Part shown: positions 1 through 8,324 of the stretch, piece by piece
Layout of the letters: each line of letters starts with the position of its first letter
Position numbering within the stretch: the stretch's first letter is position 1
NCBI RefSeq assembly: GCF_918698095.1
Contig: NZ_CAKKLY010000007.1
Location: 37,182 to 101,181 of the forward strand
Length of the DNA stretch: 64,000 nt
Direction: 5' to 3'
DNA from: Arthrobacter sp. Bi83
Lineage (GTDB): Bacteria; Actinomycetota; Actinomycetes; Actinomycetales; Micrococcaceae
Made by a program: the position numbers and the translations under genes
The notes under the pieces: generated by a model
What the model saw: only the letters and a program-made list of their open reading frames with translations
The model's database searches: none
Told to the model about the DNA's origin: nothing

Positions 1-1
1 T

Positions 2-133
2 TTGATCAGTAAACTCCACGACTCCGATGCGGAGATCCTGAGCCTGAATCATGAAGAAGGCGGCACACGCGCCGTGGTCATGGTCCGGGAAGGCCTCGCG
101 GCTGAACTGGAATCCTTCATCAGCAATGACTGA
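2..133 (+). CDS. hflX: GTPase HflX, C-terminal end (partial)
   Basis: Reading frame 2 is open from the window edge to a TGA at 131-133 and gives the last 43 residues of a protein. It includes LHDSDAEILSLNHEEGGTRA followed by a VMVREGLAAEL tail. This resembles the C-terminal beta-rich end of HflX ribosome-associated GTPases, where an S/V-x-x-H motif is followed by a G-T-x-x-x-x-V strand. The G domain lies outside the window, so the call rests on the tail and on context: hflX commonly sits upstream of a dinG-type helicase and lexA in Arthrobacter-like genomes. Its stop overlaps the start of the next gene by 8 bases, which suggests translational coupling. Confidence 0.6.
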   Translation: MISKLHDSDAEILSLNHEEGGTRAVVMVREGLAAELESFISND

Positions 134-2183
134 CCAGGAACCGGACGGCGCCGAAGCCACAGCCGGCGAGGAGTTCGTGATCGAACTCCTCGACCGCGCC
201 GTGGCCGGTATGGGCGGACAAAGCCGCAGCGGCCAGCACGAGATGGCGCGGCAGGTGGCGCGGGCGATCGACACCGGCGACCACCTGCTGGTCCAGGCGG
301 GCACCGGAACGGGTAAGTCGCTGGCGTACCTGATTCCGCTCATCGCCCACTCGCTGGAGAGCGAGAAGCCCACCCTGGTGTCCACCGCCACCCTTGCGCT
401 GCAGACCCAGATCGTAGGCAGGGACCTGCCCCGGCTGCTGAAGACCATCACTCCGGCGCTGGACCGGCCGGTCAAGGTGGCACTCGTCAAGGGCCGCGCC
501 AACTATGTGTGCCGGCACAAACTGGAAGGTGGTTTCCCCTCGGAGGAGCCTTCCGAAGGCCAGCTCTTCTCCCTGGGCGAGGACACCAGCGTCCCGCACT
601 TTGCCGCCGCCATGGGCGGTCCGTCGTCGCAGCTGGGCAAGGAAGTGGTCCGGCTCCGGGAATGGGCAGAAAAGACGGCCACCGGCGACCGCGACGAACT
701 CCTCCCGGGCGTGACGGACCGCGCCTGGCGCCAGGTCTCGGTCACCTCCATGGAATGCCTGGGCGCGCAGAAGTGCCCGCTCGCGGCGGAATGCTTCAGT
801 GAACTCGCGCGGCACAACGCGGCCGAGGCCGACGTCGTAGTGACCAACCACGCGATGCTCGCCGTCAGCGCCTTTGAAGGGCTGGCTGTGCTGCCCGAAT
901 ACGACGTCGTGGTGGTGGACGAAGCGCACGAGCTCCAAGACCGTGTCACCGGCGCGGTCTCGGGACAACTGTCCGTTGCCATGGTGCACGCGGCCGCCTC
1001 CGGTGCCCGCAAGCACTCCGGGATCACGGTGGATGCGCTGAACAACGCCGCGGCCAACCTGGAGCTCGCCATCGCCGGGGTCCCCAGCGGGCTGGTCCCC
1101 AACGGGCTCAACGACGAACAGCTCGACTGCGTGGACCAGCTCCGGGAAGCGTGCCGGGCGGCGCTGTCCGATTCCAAGGGGGACAGCAACACCACGGCCG
1201 ACGGCGGGCGGCAGCTCGCGCGGTCCCGCCTCCTCGTGATTCTCGAGCTCTGCGAACGCCTGCTCACGGCGCGCGACAACCGCGAAGTGGTGTGGTTCTC
1301 GCGGAACAGCACGTTTGATCCGCAGCAGGGCTATTCGGCACCGGATGACACCCAGCCTGCCCTGATCAACATTGCCCCACTGAGCGTCGCCGGAAAGCTC
1401 AGGGAAGGCCTGTTCGCAGGCCACACAGTAGTTCTGACGTCGGCCACGCTTGCCATCGGCTCCGCGTTCGAACCCGCTGCCGGCGGACTCGGCCTCGTGG
1501 GGGAGGGTGCGCCGAGCTGGACCGGCATCGACGTCGGTTCTCCCTTCGATTATCCCAAGCAGGGCATCCTCTATGTGGCGGGCCACTTGCCCAAGCCGGG
1601 CAGGGGTACGTCGCCTGAAGCACTCGACGAACTGGAATCGCTCATCCGCGCCTCCGCTGGGGGAGCGCTGTGCCTGTTCTCCTCCCGGCGTGCTGCCGAG
1701 GAAGCGGCCGAGGCACTGCGTCCGCGCCTGGATGTGAGCGTTCTTTGCCAAGGCGACTCGACGATGACCGCGCTGGTAAAGCAGTTCGCCGACGAACCGG
1801 ACACGTGCCTGTTTGGCACCATGTCGCTGTGGCAGGGCGTGGATGTTCCCGGCGGTTCATGCAGGCTTGTGGTGATCGACAGGATTCCGTTCCCCCGGCC
1901 CGACGACCCGCTCATGACGGCACGCTCACGGGCAGTGGCACAGGCCGGCGGCAACGGATTCATGTCCGTATCAGCTACCCATGCGGCCATCAGGCTGGCC
2001 CAGGGTGCCGGGCGCCTGATCCGGTCCACCGATGACAAGGGCGTAGTGGCAGTGCTGGATTCGCGGCTGTCGACGGAGCGCTATGGAGGGTTCCTGCGCG
2101 CCGCACTCCCGCCCTTCTGGCCCACGACGGACCGGAAGATCGCCGTGGCGGCGCTGGAGAGGCTAGCGGGAGCGCGGTCCTAA
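126..2183 (+). CDS. dinG: DinG-family ATP-dependent DNA helicase
   Basis: A 685-residue superfamily 2 helicase of the XPD/DinG type. Walker A AGTGTGKS is at residues 58-65 and the Walker B box DEAH at 265-268. Four cysteines (129, 211, 217, 223) are spaced as in the iron-sulfur cluster domain of this family (C-x81-C-x5-C-x5-C). The late motif with GRLIRS, typical of helicase motif VI, is near residue 640. The ATG at 126 is preferred over an in-frame ATG at 51, because 51 lies inside hflX and the 126 start gives the normal N-terminus. DinG unwinds DNA 5'-3' and resolves unusual structures and R-loops. Proximity to lexA fits a DNA-damage role, but no clear SOS box was seen directly upstream; it may be co-transcribed with hflX. 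Confidence 0.9.
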   Translation: MTDQEPDGAEATAGEEFVIELLDRAVAGMGGQSRSGQHEMARQVARAIDTGDHLLVQAGTGTGKSLAYLIPLIAHSLESEKPTLVSTATLALQTQIVGRDLPRLLKTITPALDRPVKVALVKGRANYVCRHKLEGGFPSEEPSEGQLFSLGEDTSVPHFAAAMGGPSSQLGKEVVRLREWAEKTATGDRDELLPGVTDRAWRQVSVTSMECLGAQKCPLAAECFSELARHNAAEADVVVTNHAMLAVSAFEGLAVLPEYDVVVVDEAHELQDRVTGAVSGQLSVAMVHAAASGARKHSGITVDALNNAAANLELAIAGVPSGLVPNGLNDEQLDCVDQLREACRAALSDSKGDSNTTADGGRQLARSRLLVILELCERLLTARDNREVVWFSRNSTFDPQQGYSAPDDTQPALINIAPLSVAGKLREGLFAGHTVVLTSATLAIGSAFEPAAGGLGLVGEGAPSWTGIDVGSPFDYPKQGILYVAGHLPKPGRGTSPEALDELESLIRASAGGALCLFSSRRAAEEAAEALRPRLDVSVLCQGDSTMTALVKQFADEPDTCLFGTMSLWQGVDVPGGSCRLVVIDRIPFPRPDDPLMTARSRAVAQAGGNGFMSVSATHAAIRLAQGAGRLIRSTDDKGVVAVLDSRLSTERYGGFLRAALPPFWPTTDRKIAVAALERLAGARS

Positions 2184-2195
2184 GGAGCGGCCTTC

Positions 2196-2247
2196 AGCGA
2201 ACGCACGACGACCTAAAGTGAACGCACGAAGTCCTAGAGCGAACGCA
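2196..2247. repeat. Degenerate tandem repeat at the 3' end of lexA
   Basis: Three imperfect copies of a roughly 20-base unit built around GCGAACGCACGA lie head to tail between the dinG stop and the lexA stop. The third copy is the last coding segment of lexA (encoding LRSL-stop on the minus strand), so the two intergenic copies look like duplications of the lexA 3' end. No terminator hairpin is seen in this short convergent spacer. Confidence 0.6.
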
Positions 2248-2983
2248 GCACCGACACCACTTTGCCCATGACCACGGCGTGGTCCCCAAGGATGGGCTCG
2301 TACTGGGTGTTCTGCGGCAGCAGCCAAGTGTGGCCGTCCCGCTGCCGGAAGGTCTTAACGGTTGCTTCGTCGTCGAGCAGCGCCGCCACGATGTCGCCGT
2401 TGACGGCGTCACTCTGCCGCCTGACAACTACCCAGTCGCCGTCACAGATCGCAGCGTCCACCATGGAGTCGCCCGCAACCTTGAGCATGAACAGTTCGCC
2501 GTGGCCAACGAGCTGGCGTGGCAGGGGCATGAGTTCCTCAACCACTTGGTCGGCGAAGATGGGGCCGCCGGCCGCGATGCGGCCGACCAGCGGCACCATG
2601 GCCGTGTCTGTTGCGCTGGGCAGCTCGGTGACTGACGCGCTTCGCGCGCTGTGCGGCTTGGCGTCACCTTCGGCACTGGAGGCCTTGGACAAGCCGGCGT
2701 CCAGGGTGAGGGGCATGAGGACTTCCATGGCCCGGGGGCGTTTGGGATCACGCCGCAGGTAGCCGAGCTTCTCCAACTGTGAGAGCTGGTGGGTGACGCT
2801 GGAGAGGCTGGCCAGGCCAACGGTGTCGCCGATTTCCCTCATGGAGGGCGGGTACCCGTTGTCGTTGACCGACCGCTGGATGGTTTCCAGGATCCTTTTC
2901 TGGCGGATGGTCAGTCCTTTGGGTGTCCGCTGAGACCGCTGGCTGCGCTGGGTAGCCTTGCCGTCGGAGGCTTGTGCTGCCAT
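2234..2983 (-). CDS. lexA: LexA SOS repressor (S24 peptidase family)
   Basis: A 249-residue SOS repressor. An N-terminal winged helix-turn-helix (about residues 22-90, containing [15 protein letters not shown]) is followed by a linker and an S24 latent protease domain. The self-cleavage site is Ala138-Gly139 in RIAAGGPIF, with catalytic Ser173 (AGDSM) and Lys210 (ATVKTF). RecA-stimulated cleavage would derepress damage genes. I chose the ATG at 2983. A GTG at 3007 would add eight residues, but its GGAGG lies only about 4 bases upstream, too close for good initiation. The gene is divergent from a LysM membrane protein across a region with one perfect and one near-perfect SOS box, so it is probably autoregulated together with that neighbour. 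Confidence 0.95.
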   Translation of the reverse strand: MAAQASDGKATQRSQRSQRTPKGLTIRQKRILETIQRSVNDNGYPPSMREIGDTVGLASLSSVTHQLSQLEKLGYLRRDPKRPRAMEVLMPLTLDAGLSKASSAEGDAKPHSARSASVTELPSATDTAMVPLVGRIAAGGPIFADQVVEELMPLPRQLVGHGELFMLKVAGDSMVDAAICDGDWVVVRRQSDAVNGDIVAALLDDEATVKTFRQRDGHTWLLPQNTQYEPILGDHAVVMGKVVSVLRSL

Positions 2984-3126
2984 GTTCGCCAACGCCTTTC
3001 GTTCCACCCGGCCTCCGTGGCTGCAGTTGCCGGGAACTTCCGGCCTGAAAATGTCAGACCCTGCTGATCAACTGCAGAAGTGGTTGTTCTTTGATTTCAA
3101 ACGTAGGCCAGCCACACGGCTTTTTC

Positions 3127-3138
3127 AAACATTTGTTC
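3127..3138. promoter_or_regulatory. Imperfect LexA box (SOS box)
   Basis: AAAC-ATTT-GTTC departs from the Gram-positive/actinobacterial SOS box GAAC-N4-GTTC at a single base. It is 120 bp upstream of the chosen lexA start, in the divergent spacer, and is a plausible autoregulatory operator for lexA. Confidence 0.55.
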
Positions 3139-3193
3139 TAGCGAGTCTCGACTTTGTTCGTTGATAAGTGCTAAAACTGAAGAAGCAAAGTTC

Positions 3194-3205
3194 GAACATG
3201 TGTTC
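3194..3205. promoter_or_regulatory. Perfect LexA box (SOS box)
   Basis: GAAC-ATGT-GTTC matches the palindromic LexA operator consensus of actinobacteria and firmicutes exactly. It lies in the 324-bp lexA/LysM divergent spacer (2984-3307), about 100 bp upstream of the LysM gene, and could serve both directions. The rest of the spacer has only short AT-rich tracts that may hold the two promoters. Confidence 0.85.
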
Positions 3206-3307
3206 TAGTTCAGCTGCGGAGCGGGCCGGTTTCTTCGAATATTCCGGCGGATGCCGGGCGGACCGGGCACACCGGGCAGCACAGAGTGGTCCAGGAGGGC
3301 TCAGTTC

Positions 3308-3697
3308 ATGTCAGCTTCAACAGCAGTCAACCATTCACGTCGGCAGGGTGCGCAGGGTGCTTTCGGCATGCAGCCGGGCAGGCCGCCGCGGCTTCGGCTT
3401 ACTCGCCGGGGCCGGATCGTCCTCATCGGATTGCCCCTGGTTCTCCTGGCGGCACTGCTCCTGTCGCTCACCGGTTTGCTGAACTCGCCGGCCAAGGCCG
3501 CCGATACCGCCAGCGGACTGTCCGTGACGGAGACGGTTTCCGTGACTGTGCAGCCGGGGGAATCACTGTGGGCTATCGCCGGGACAGTCGACCCCACCAG
3601 GGATCCGCGCGATGTCATCGCGGACATCGTCCAGCTGAACGACCTCGAAAACGGCAAGGTCATGCCGGGGCAGCAGCTGTTTGTACCGTCCAAGTAA
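3308..3697 (+). CDS. Membrane-anchored LysM protein, candidate SOS cell-division inhibitor (YneA/DivS/ChiZ type)
   Basis: A 129-residue protein with a basic N-terminus rich in Arg, one membrane segment (about residues 35-55, IVLIGLPLVLLAALLLSLTG) and a C-terminal LysM domain (about 76-128, QPGESLWAIA to GQQLFVP). The ATG at 3308 follows a strong AGGAGGG; an upstream in-frame ATG at 3251 lacks such a site. Proteins of this build next to lexA in other Gram-positives (B. subtilis YneA, C. glutamicum DivS, M. tuberculosis Rv2719c/ChiZ) are LexA-controlled and halt septation during DNA damage. Here the perfect SOS box upstream supports the same role. The function is inferred from position and architecture, not shown. 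Confidence 0.8.
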   Translation: MSASTAVNHSRRQGAQGAFGMQPGRPPRLRLTRRGRIVLIGLPLVLLAALLLSLTGLLNSPAKAADTASGLSVTETVSVTVQPGESLWAIAGTVDPTRDPRDVIADIVQLNDLENGKVMPGQQLFVPSK

Positions 3698-3765
3698 GGG
3701 CTGATTCGCCGGGCCTGATCCGTCACAGTTTCCCGGTCGCCGCCTCCGGCACTTAAACTGTCCAA

Positions 3766-4884
3766 GTGAGTGACCAGCTTGAGCGACTGAACCGACTGCC
3801 CCTGCGGACTAATCTGCGGGGGCTGACTCCCTACGGAGCGCCGCAGCTGGACGTACCCATCCTGCTCAACGTCAACGAGAACACCCATGGGGTCCCCGCC
3901 GATGTCAGGGCGGCAATTGCCGAGGCTGTGACAGAGGCGGCAGCAGGCCTCAACCGGTACCCTGACCGCGAATTCACCGGACTCAGGGAAGCGCTGGCGG
4001 AGTACCTCGGCCACGGACTCGGCGCCGAAAACATCTGGGCAGCCAATGGCTCCAACGAAGTCCTCCAGCAGATTCTCCAGGCATTCGGAGGCCCCGGCCG
4101 CAAGGCTCTGGGTTTCCCGCCCACGTACTCCATGTACCCACTGCTGGCCAGCGGAACGGACACCGAATATATCGTCGGCCAGCGCGCGGACGACTATGGC
4201 TTGAGCGCCGAGTCCGCCGCCCGCCAAGTCCGCGAGCTGCAGCCGAACGTCGTCTTCCTCTGCTCGCCCAATAACCCCACCGGAACTGGCCTGGGCCTGG
4301 ATGTCGTGGAAGCCGTTTACGAGGCTGGCGAAGCCAGCCAGACCGTCGTGATCGTCGATGAGGCCTACCACGAGTTCGCCCACGACGGCACACCCAGCGC
4401 CCTCTCCTTGCTGCCGGGACGCGAACGTCTCATCGTCTCCCGGACCATGAGCAAGGCGTTTGCCCTTGCGGGCGCCCGGCTCGGATACATGGCAGCGGCA
4501 CCTGAGGTAACGGACGCGCTGCGCCTTGTTCGCCTGCCGTACCACCTGTCCGCCATCACGCAGGCCACGGCCCTGGCGGCCCTCCACCACCGGGAGGCAC
4601 TGATGGCCGACGTCGAGGACATCAAGCAGCAGCGCGACCGGATTGTCGCCGAACTCATCAGGATGGGCCTGCGGCCTGCCGCATCGGACTCCAACTACGT
4701 GTTCTTCGGGGGCCTCGACAACCCGCACGAGGTCTGGCAAGCATTGCTGGACTCCGGCGTGCTGGTCAGGGACGTCGGCATCCCCGGTCATTTGCGGGTC
4801 ACTGCCGGCACTGAGACCGAAACCACAGCCTTCCTCGAGGCACTGGAGAACATCCTGGCCGGGCAGGCTGCTCTTCCGGCCTAA
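3766..4884 (+). CDS. hisC: Histidinol-phosphate aminotransferase
   Basis: A 372-residue fold-type I PLP aminotransferase that converts imidazole acetol phosphate plus glutamate to histidinol phosphate. The Schiff-base lysine is K230 in [17 protein letters not shown]. Other family motifs are LNVNENTHG near the N-terminus, [10 protein letters not shown] and [10 protein letters not shown]. The start is GTG at 3766, with no strong Shine-Dalgarno sequence. It is the first gene of the local his cluster and is followed after 58 bases by hisB, a conserved actinobacterial order. Length is normal for HisC. Confidence 0.95.
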   Translation: MSDQLERLNRLPLRTNLRGLTPYGAPQLDVPILLNVNENTHGVPADVRAAIAEAVTEAAAGLNRYPDREFTGLREALAEYLGHGLGAENIWAANGSNEVLQQILQAFGGPGRKALGFPPTYSMYPLLASGTDTEYIVGQRADDYGLSAESAARQVRELQPNVVFLCSPNNPTGTGLGLDVVEAVYEAGEASQTVVIVDEAYHEFAHDGTPSALSLLPGRERLIVSRTMSKAFALAGARLGYMAAAPEVTDALRLVRLPYHLSAITQATALAALHHREALMADVEDIKQQRDRIVAELIRMGLRPAASDSNYVFFGGLDNPHEVWQALLDSGVLVRDVGIPGHLRVTAGTETETTAFLEALENILAGQAALPA

Positions 4885-4942
4885 ACTTGAGGGAAGACCC
4901 AGCAATGTCTGCACCCTCCTTCGTCAAAGGACATCTATCACT

Positions 4943-5569
4943 ATGAGTGACACCGGAATCAAGGCTGCCGGGGCCCGGACCGCACGTCTCGAGCGTGCCA
5001 CCAGCGAATCTTCCGTTCTGGTGGAGATCAACCTCGACGGCACCGGCGTGTCGGACATCAGCACGTCGGTCCCGTTCTACGACCACATGCTGACTGCGCT
5101 GTGCAAGCACTCCCTCATTGACATGACTGTGAAGGCAAGCGGCGACATCCACATCGATGTGCACCACACAGTTGAGGATGTGGCCATCACTTTCGGCGAA
5201 GTGCTACGGACCGCTCTCGGCAACAAGGCCGGTATCCGCCGCTTCGGGGAAGCCACCGTGCCGCTGGACGAAGCGCTTGCCCACGCCGTCGTCGATGTCT
5301 CCGGCCGGCCTTACCTGGTCCATGGCGGGGAACCCGCGGGCCAGGAGTATCACCTGATCGGCGGCCACTTCACCGGTTCGCTGACGCGCCACGTGTTCGA
5401 GGCCATCACACTTCACGCCGGCATCTGCCTGCACATGAACGTCATTGCCGGCCGCGACCCGCACCACATCGTCGAAGCCCAGTTCAAGGCCTTCGCCCGT
5501 GCGCTGCGCGCTGCCGTAGAACCCGACCCCCGCGTCGAAGGCATTCCGTCCACCAAGGGAGCACTGTGA
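4943..5569 (+). CDS. hisB: Imidazoleglycerol-phosphate dehydratase
   Basis: A monofunctional 208-residue HisB that dehydrates imidazoleglycerol phosphate to imidazole acetol phosphate, a manganese-dependent step. The two repeated metal-binding motifs are visible as [11 protein letters not shown] and [14 protein letters not shown], together with [11 protein letters not shown] 4943 begins [10 protein letters not shown]. The longer in-frame reading that starts inside hisC is a shadow. Its stop overlaps the hisH start (GTGA), so the two are translationally coupled. Confidence 0.96.
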   Translation: MSDTGIKAAGARTARLERATSESSVLVEINLDGTGVSDISTSVPFYDHMLTALCKHSLIDMTVKASGDIHIDVHHTVEDVAITFGEVLRTALGNKAGIRRFGEATVPLDEALAHAVVDVSGRPYLVHGGEPAGQEYHLIGGHFTGSLTRHVFEAITLHAGICLHMNVIAGRDPHHIVEAQFKAFARALRAAVEPDPRVEGIPSTKGAL

Positions 5570-6342
5570 CCGGCAAACTGTTGCGGGAAGGTGCGATCAT
5601 CGACCCCTCGGCCACCGTCAAGCCCCCCTCGCCGGAGGGTAAACCCACCGTGACAGTGCTCGACTACGGTTCGGGCAATGTTCGCTCCGCCGTCCGTGCG
5701 CTGGAGCGTGCGGGCGCCGAAGTCATCCTGAGTTCCAAGCCGGAGGACGTCCTCAATGCCGACGGACTGCTCGTTCCGGGGGTCGGCGCCTTTGAAACTG
5801 TGATGCGCGAACTGAAATCCGTGGACGCCATCAGGATGATCGGACGCCGCGTAGCCGGCGGCAGGCCCGTCCTCGGCATCTGCGTGGGACTTCAGGTGCT
5901 GTTCGAAGCCGGAGTGGAACACGGGACCGAAGCTGAAGGCATGGGGGAGTGGCCCGGCAAGGTGGAACTCCTTCCGGCGGACGTCGTTCCGCACATGGGA
6001 TGGAACACCGTCAAGGTCCCGGAAGGCTCCAGGCTCTTCGAGGGCGTGGAAAATGAACGCTTTTATTTCGTGCACTCCTACGGCGTGCAGAACTGGGAAT
6101 TCGACGTTGTCCAGCCGCGTATGGCCGCACCCCTCGTCACCTGGTCCGAGCACGGCGGACCCTTCATCGCCGCCGTGGAAAACGGGCCGCTCTGCGCCAC
6201 CCAGTTCCACCCGGAAAAATCGGGGGACGCCGGCGCCCGGCTCCTCCGGAACTGGGTGAACGGCCTCCGCGGCCCGCACGGCCGCACCGCGACAGCGGAG
6301 GCAAGTGCGGCAGTGGACGCGGCGCCTGCGGCGGACGCCTAG
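5566..6342 (+). CDS. hisH: Imidazole glycerol phosphate synthase, glutamine amidotransferase subunit
   Basis: A class I glutamine amidotransferase of 258 residues that supplies ammonia to HisF for ring closure in histidine synthesis. The catalytic nucleophile is C106 ([11 protein letters not shown]), and the His/Glu pair is H215/E217 in QFHPEK. The core normally starts at [10 protein letters not shown]. Here an extra 28 residues precede it, with an alternative GTG at 5650. The GTG at 5566 is kept because it overlaps the hisB stop as GTGA. A C-terminal Ala-rich tail of about 20 residues ([14 protein letters not shown]) is also beyond the usual fold. hisF is not in the window. Confidence 0.95.
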   Translation: MTGKLLREGAIIDPSATVKPPSPEGKPTVTVLDYGSGNVRSAVRALERAGAEVILSSKPEDVLNADGLLVPGVGAFETVMRELKSVDAIRMIGRRVAGGRPVLGICVGLQVLFEAGVEHGTEAEGMGEWPGKVELLPADVVPHMGWNTVKVPEGSRLFEGVENERFYFVHSYGVQNWEFDVVQPRMAAPLVTWSEHGGPFIAAVENGPLCATQFHPEKSGDAGARLLRNWVNGLRGPHGRTATAEASAAVDAAPAADA

Positions 6343-6501
6343 ATGTGGTCCATCGTCCTGATGGGCCTTGCCGGCCTCCTGGTCGGCGGCGCGCTGTCCT
6401 TCAGGCAGCAGACGAAGCCGCTCTGGACGCAGGTCGGGTTCTACGTGCTGGCAGGAATGTCGCTGCTGGCCGCCTACCTGCTCACTTTGCCAGGGGCCTG
6501 A
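6343..6501 (+). CDS. Small 52-residue membrane protein inside the his operon
   Basis: An ORF that starts with ATG directly after the hisH TAG (zero spacing) and encodes 52 residues. Two predicted membrane helices (about residues 3-20 and 31-49) are separated by a short RQQTKPLWTQ loop that is likely cytoplasmic. I do not recognise a named family. Exact abutment to hisH, two clean hydrophobic segments and the absence of any other gene in the hisH-priA gap support a real coding sequence. It is probably co-translated with hisH; its role in histidine synthesis, if any, is unknown. Confidence 0.65.
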   Translation: MWSIVLMGLAGLLVGGALSFRQQTKPLWTQVGFYVLAGMSLLAAYLLTLPGA

Positions 6502-6596
6502 AACCAGGTGCTTGCCGCACCTACCAAAACTCCCCAGGCGCTGCCTAAAACCGCGCCTTTCCGGAAACTGCGCTACACGAGAACTGAGGACCCGAA

Positions 6597-7343
6597 ATGA
6601 TCAGCCAAACCGATCTGCCGGCACTGGAACTGCTTCCTGCAGTGGACGTCGTGAACGGCCAGGCTGTGCGCCTGGTCCAGGGCGAGGCCGGCAGCGAGAC
6701 AAGCTACGGCACGCCGCTGGAAGCAGCCCTCAACTGGCAGCAGCAGGGCGCCGAATGGGTGCATCTCGTGGACTTGGACGCTGCGTTCGGCCGCGGGTCC
6801 AACGCCGAACTCCTGCGCGAAGTGGTGGGCCGGCTTGATATCAAGGTGGAACTCTCCGGCGGCCTGCGCGACGACGAGTCGCTGGAAAAGGCCCTGGACC
6901 TGGGAGTGGCCCGGGTTAACCTCGGTACCGCAGCCCTGGAGAATCCCGACTGGACCGCGCGGGCCATCGAGCGCTTCGGAGACCGGATCGCCGTCGGGCT
7001 CGACGTCCGGGGGACCACGCTTTCCGGCCGCGGCTGGACTAAGGAAGGCGGGGACCTCTGGGACGTGCTGGGTCGTCTAGAGGAAGCCGGCTGTGCCCGT
7101 TACGTTGTCACCGACGTGACCAAGGACGGCACCCTGCAGGGCCCCAATGTTGAGCTGCTGCGGCAGATGGTGGAGAAGACGGGCAAGCCCGTGGTGGCTT
7201 CCGGCGGTATCTCCAGCCTGGATGACCTGAAGGTCCTGCGATCCCTCGTGCCGCTGGGCGTCGAGGGCGCAATCGTCGGCAAGGCCCTCTACGCAGGGGC
7301 CTTCACCCTGCCGGAGGCCCTCGACGTCGCCGGCCGGCGCTAG
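6597..7343 (+). CDS. priA: Bifunctional HisA/TrpF isomerase (PriA)
   Basis: A 248-residue (beta-alpha)8-barrel closely following the actinobacterial PriA pattern: [21 protein letters not shown] at the N-terminus, [35 protein letters not shown] and [10 protein letters not shown]. The paired catalytic aspartates correspond to D17 and D173. In actinobacteria PriA isomerises both ProFAR (histidine) and phosphoribosyl anthranilate (tryptophan), replacing a separate TrpF. Bifunctionality is inferred from the lineage and the PriA-like sequence. ATG 6597 follows a weak GAGGACCC site. It is the last gene of the his cluster. Confidence 0.92.
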   Translation: MISQTDLPALELLPAVDVVNGQAVRLVQGEAGSETSYGTPLEAALNWQQQGAEWVHLVDLDAAFGRGSNAELLREVVGRLDIKVELSGGLRDDESLEKALDLGVARVNLGTAALENPDWTARAIERFGDRIAVGLDVRGTTLSGRGWTKEGGDLWDVLGRLEEAGCARYVVTDVTKDGTLQGPNVELLRQMVEKTGKPVVASGGISSLDDLKVLRSLVPLGVEGAIVGKALYAGAFTLPEALDVAGRR

Positions 7344-7352
7344 GCTGCCGCC

Positions 7353-8264
7353 ATGGCCGGGCACGGGCTGACTTCCGGAGGGACGGGCGGATCGGGGGCG
7401 GACCAGCCGCAGCCCCGCCGGCTTCCGGGACACATCGAAGCTGCGCTTGCAGGCGCCGGCGGTGCCACCGATTCGGCCGGCCAGCCCTGGGCCGGGCGGA
7501 GCCTCGCCGGCGAAAACGCCGCCATCCACAACTTTGAGGACGACGACGGCTCGCCGGACAGTGGCTATCTCGCCGCAGTTGATCGGCTGCTCAGCGGTGA
7601 AGCCGACGAAGCAGCCGTTGTTGCATCGCTGGCGACCGCACGCGTTTTCGTTCCGGTCGTGGCCCAGCTGGCGGAAGAGGCCGAAGGCGTGGGCGGGCTG
7701 CACGCCGACAAACAGGCGGACATGGCACTCGTGACGCTGAAGGCGCCGGACGGGCGGCTTGCCATGCCGGTATTCAGCTCGTCGGCAGCGCTGGCGGCAT
7801 GGCACCCCGAGGCGAGGCCCGTCGCGGTCTACGCAGCGAGGGCAGCGCTGTCGGCCGTGGCCGAGGGCGCGGAGCTGCTGGTCGTGGACCCGGGCTCGGA
7901 AGTGACGTTCGTGGTGAGGCGGCCCGCGGTCTGGTCCCTGGCCCGGCAACAGAAGTGGATTCCCGCGTACCGCGATGCTGAACTGGCGGACATGCTGGGT
8001 TCTGCGGCGGCAGACTTGCCGGCTGTCCGCCGCCTGGAGGTTCTTCCCGGGGGCGGCGTGGCAACGTCGACTGCCTCCGGCCGCCCCGTTTCGGGCGGCG
8101 GTCCGGGGCCCGAGGTGCGAGTGGTGCTTTACCTGGCGGGCGGACTGGATGCGGCCGGCGTCCAGTCGCTCGTTGCAGGGCTCCAGAATGAGTGGAGCCG
8201 GAATGTATTGTTTGGTGAGCGTGTTGACTCGATCGAAGTCAAGCTAAGGCGCGCCGCGGAGTAA
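7353..8264 (+). CDS. SseB-family protein
   Basis: A 303-residue soluble protein with an SseB N-terminal-type domain (about residues 70-190). Diagnostic stretches are ARVFVPVVAQL, MALVTLKAPDGRLAMPVFSS and a segment ending in LLVVDPGSE. The first 60 residues are Gly/Ala/Pro-rich and probably disordered. It starts 9 bases after priA, so it is likely part of the same transcript; this pairing is common in Arthrobacter-like genomes. Actinobacterial SseB-like proteins have no established biochemical function, so only family membership is claimed. Confidence 0.8.
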   Translation: MAGHGLTSGGTGGSGADQPQPRRLPGHIEAALAGAGGATDSAGQPWAGRSLAGENAAIHNFEDDDGSPDSGYLAAVDRLLSGEADEAAVVASLATARVFVPVVAQLAEEAEGVGGLHADKQADMALVTLKAPDGRLAMPVFSSSAALAAWHPEARPVAVYAARAALSAVAEGAELLVVDPGSEVTFVVRRPAVWSLARQQKWIPAYRDAELADMLGSAAADLPAVRRLEVLPGGGVATSTASGRPVSGGGPGPEVRVVLYLAGGLDAAGVQSLVAGLQNEWSRNVLFGERVDSIEVKLRRAAE

Positions 8265-8324
8265 ACGGCGGTCCACCTGTGGTCCGTCCCTATGCTGCCC
8301 GGCGGCGGAACGAAGGACCCACCC

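Noticed and set aside
120..1751. Long antisense frame over the DinG helicase
   Set aside because: No family motif, Arg/Gly/Glu-rich composition, and the plus strand has all helicase motifs.
3301..4914. Minus-strand frame of 537 codons over the LysM protein and hisC
   Set aside because: Antisense shadow of two well-supported genes.
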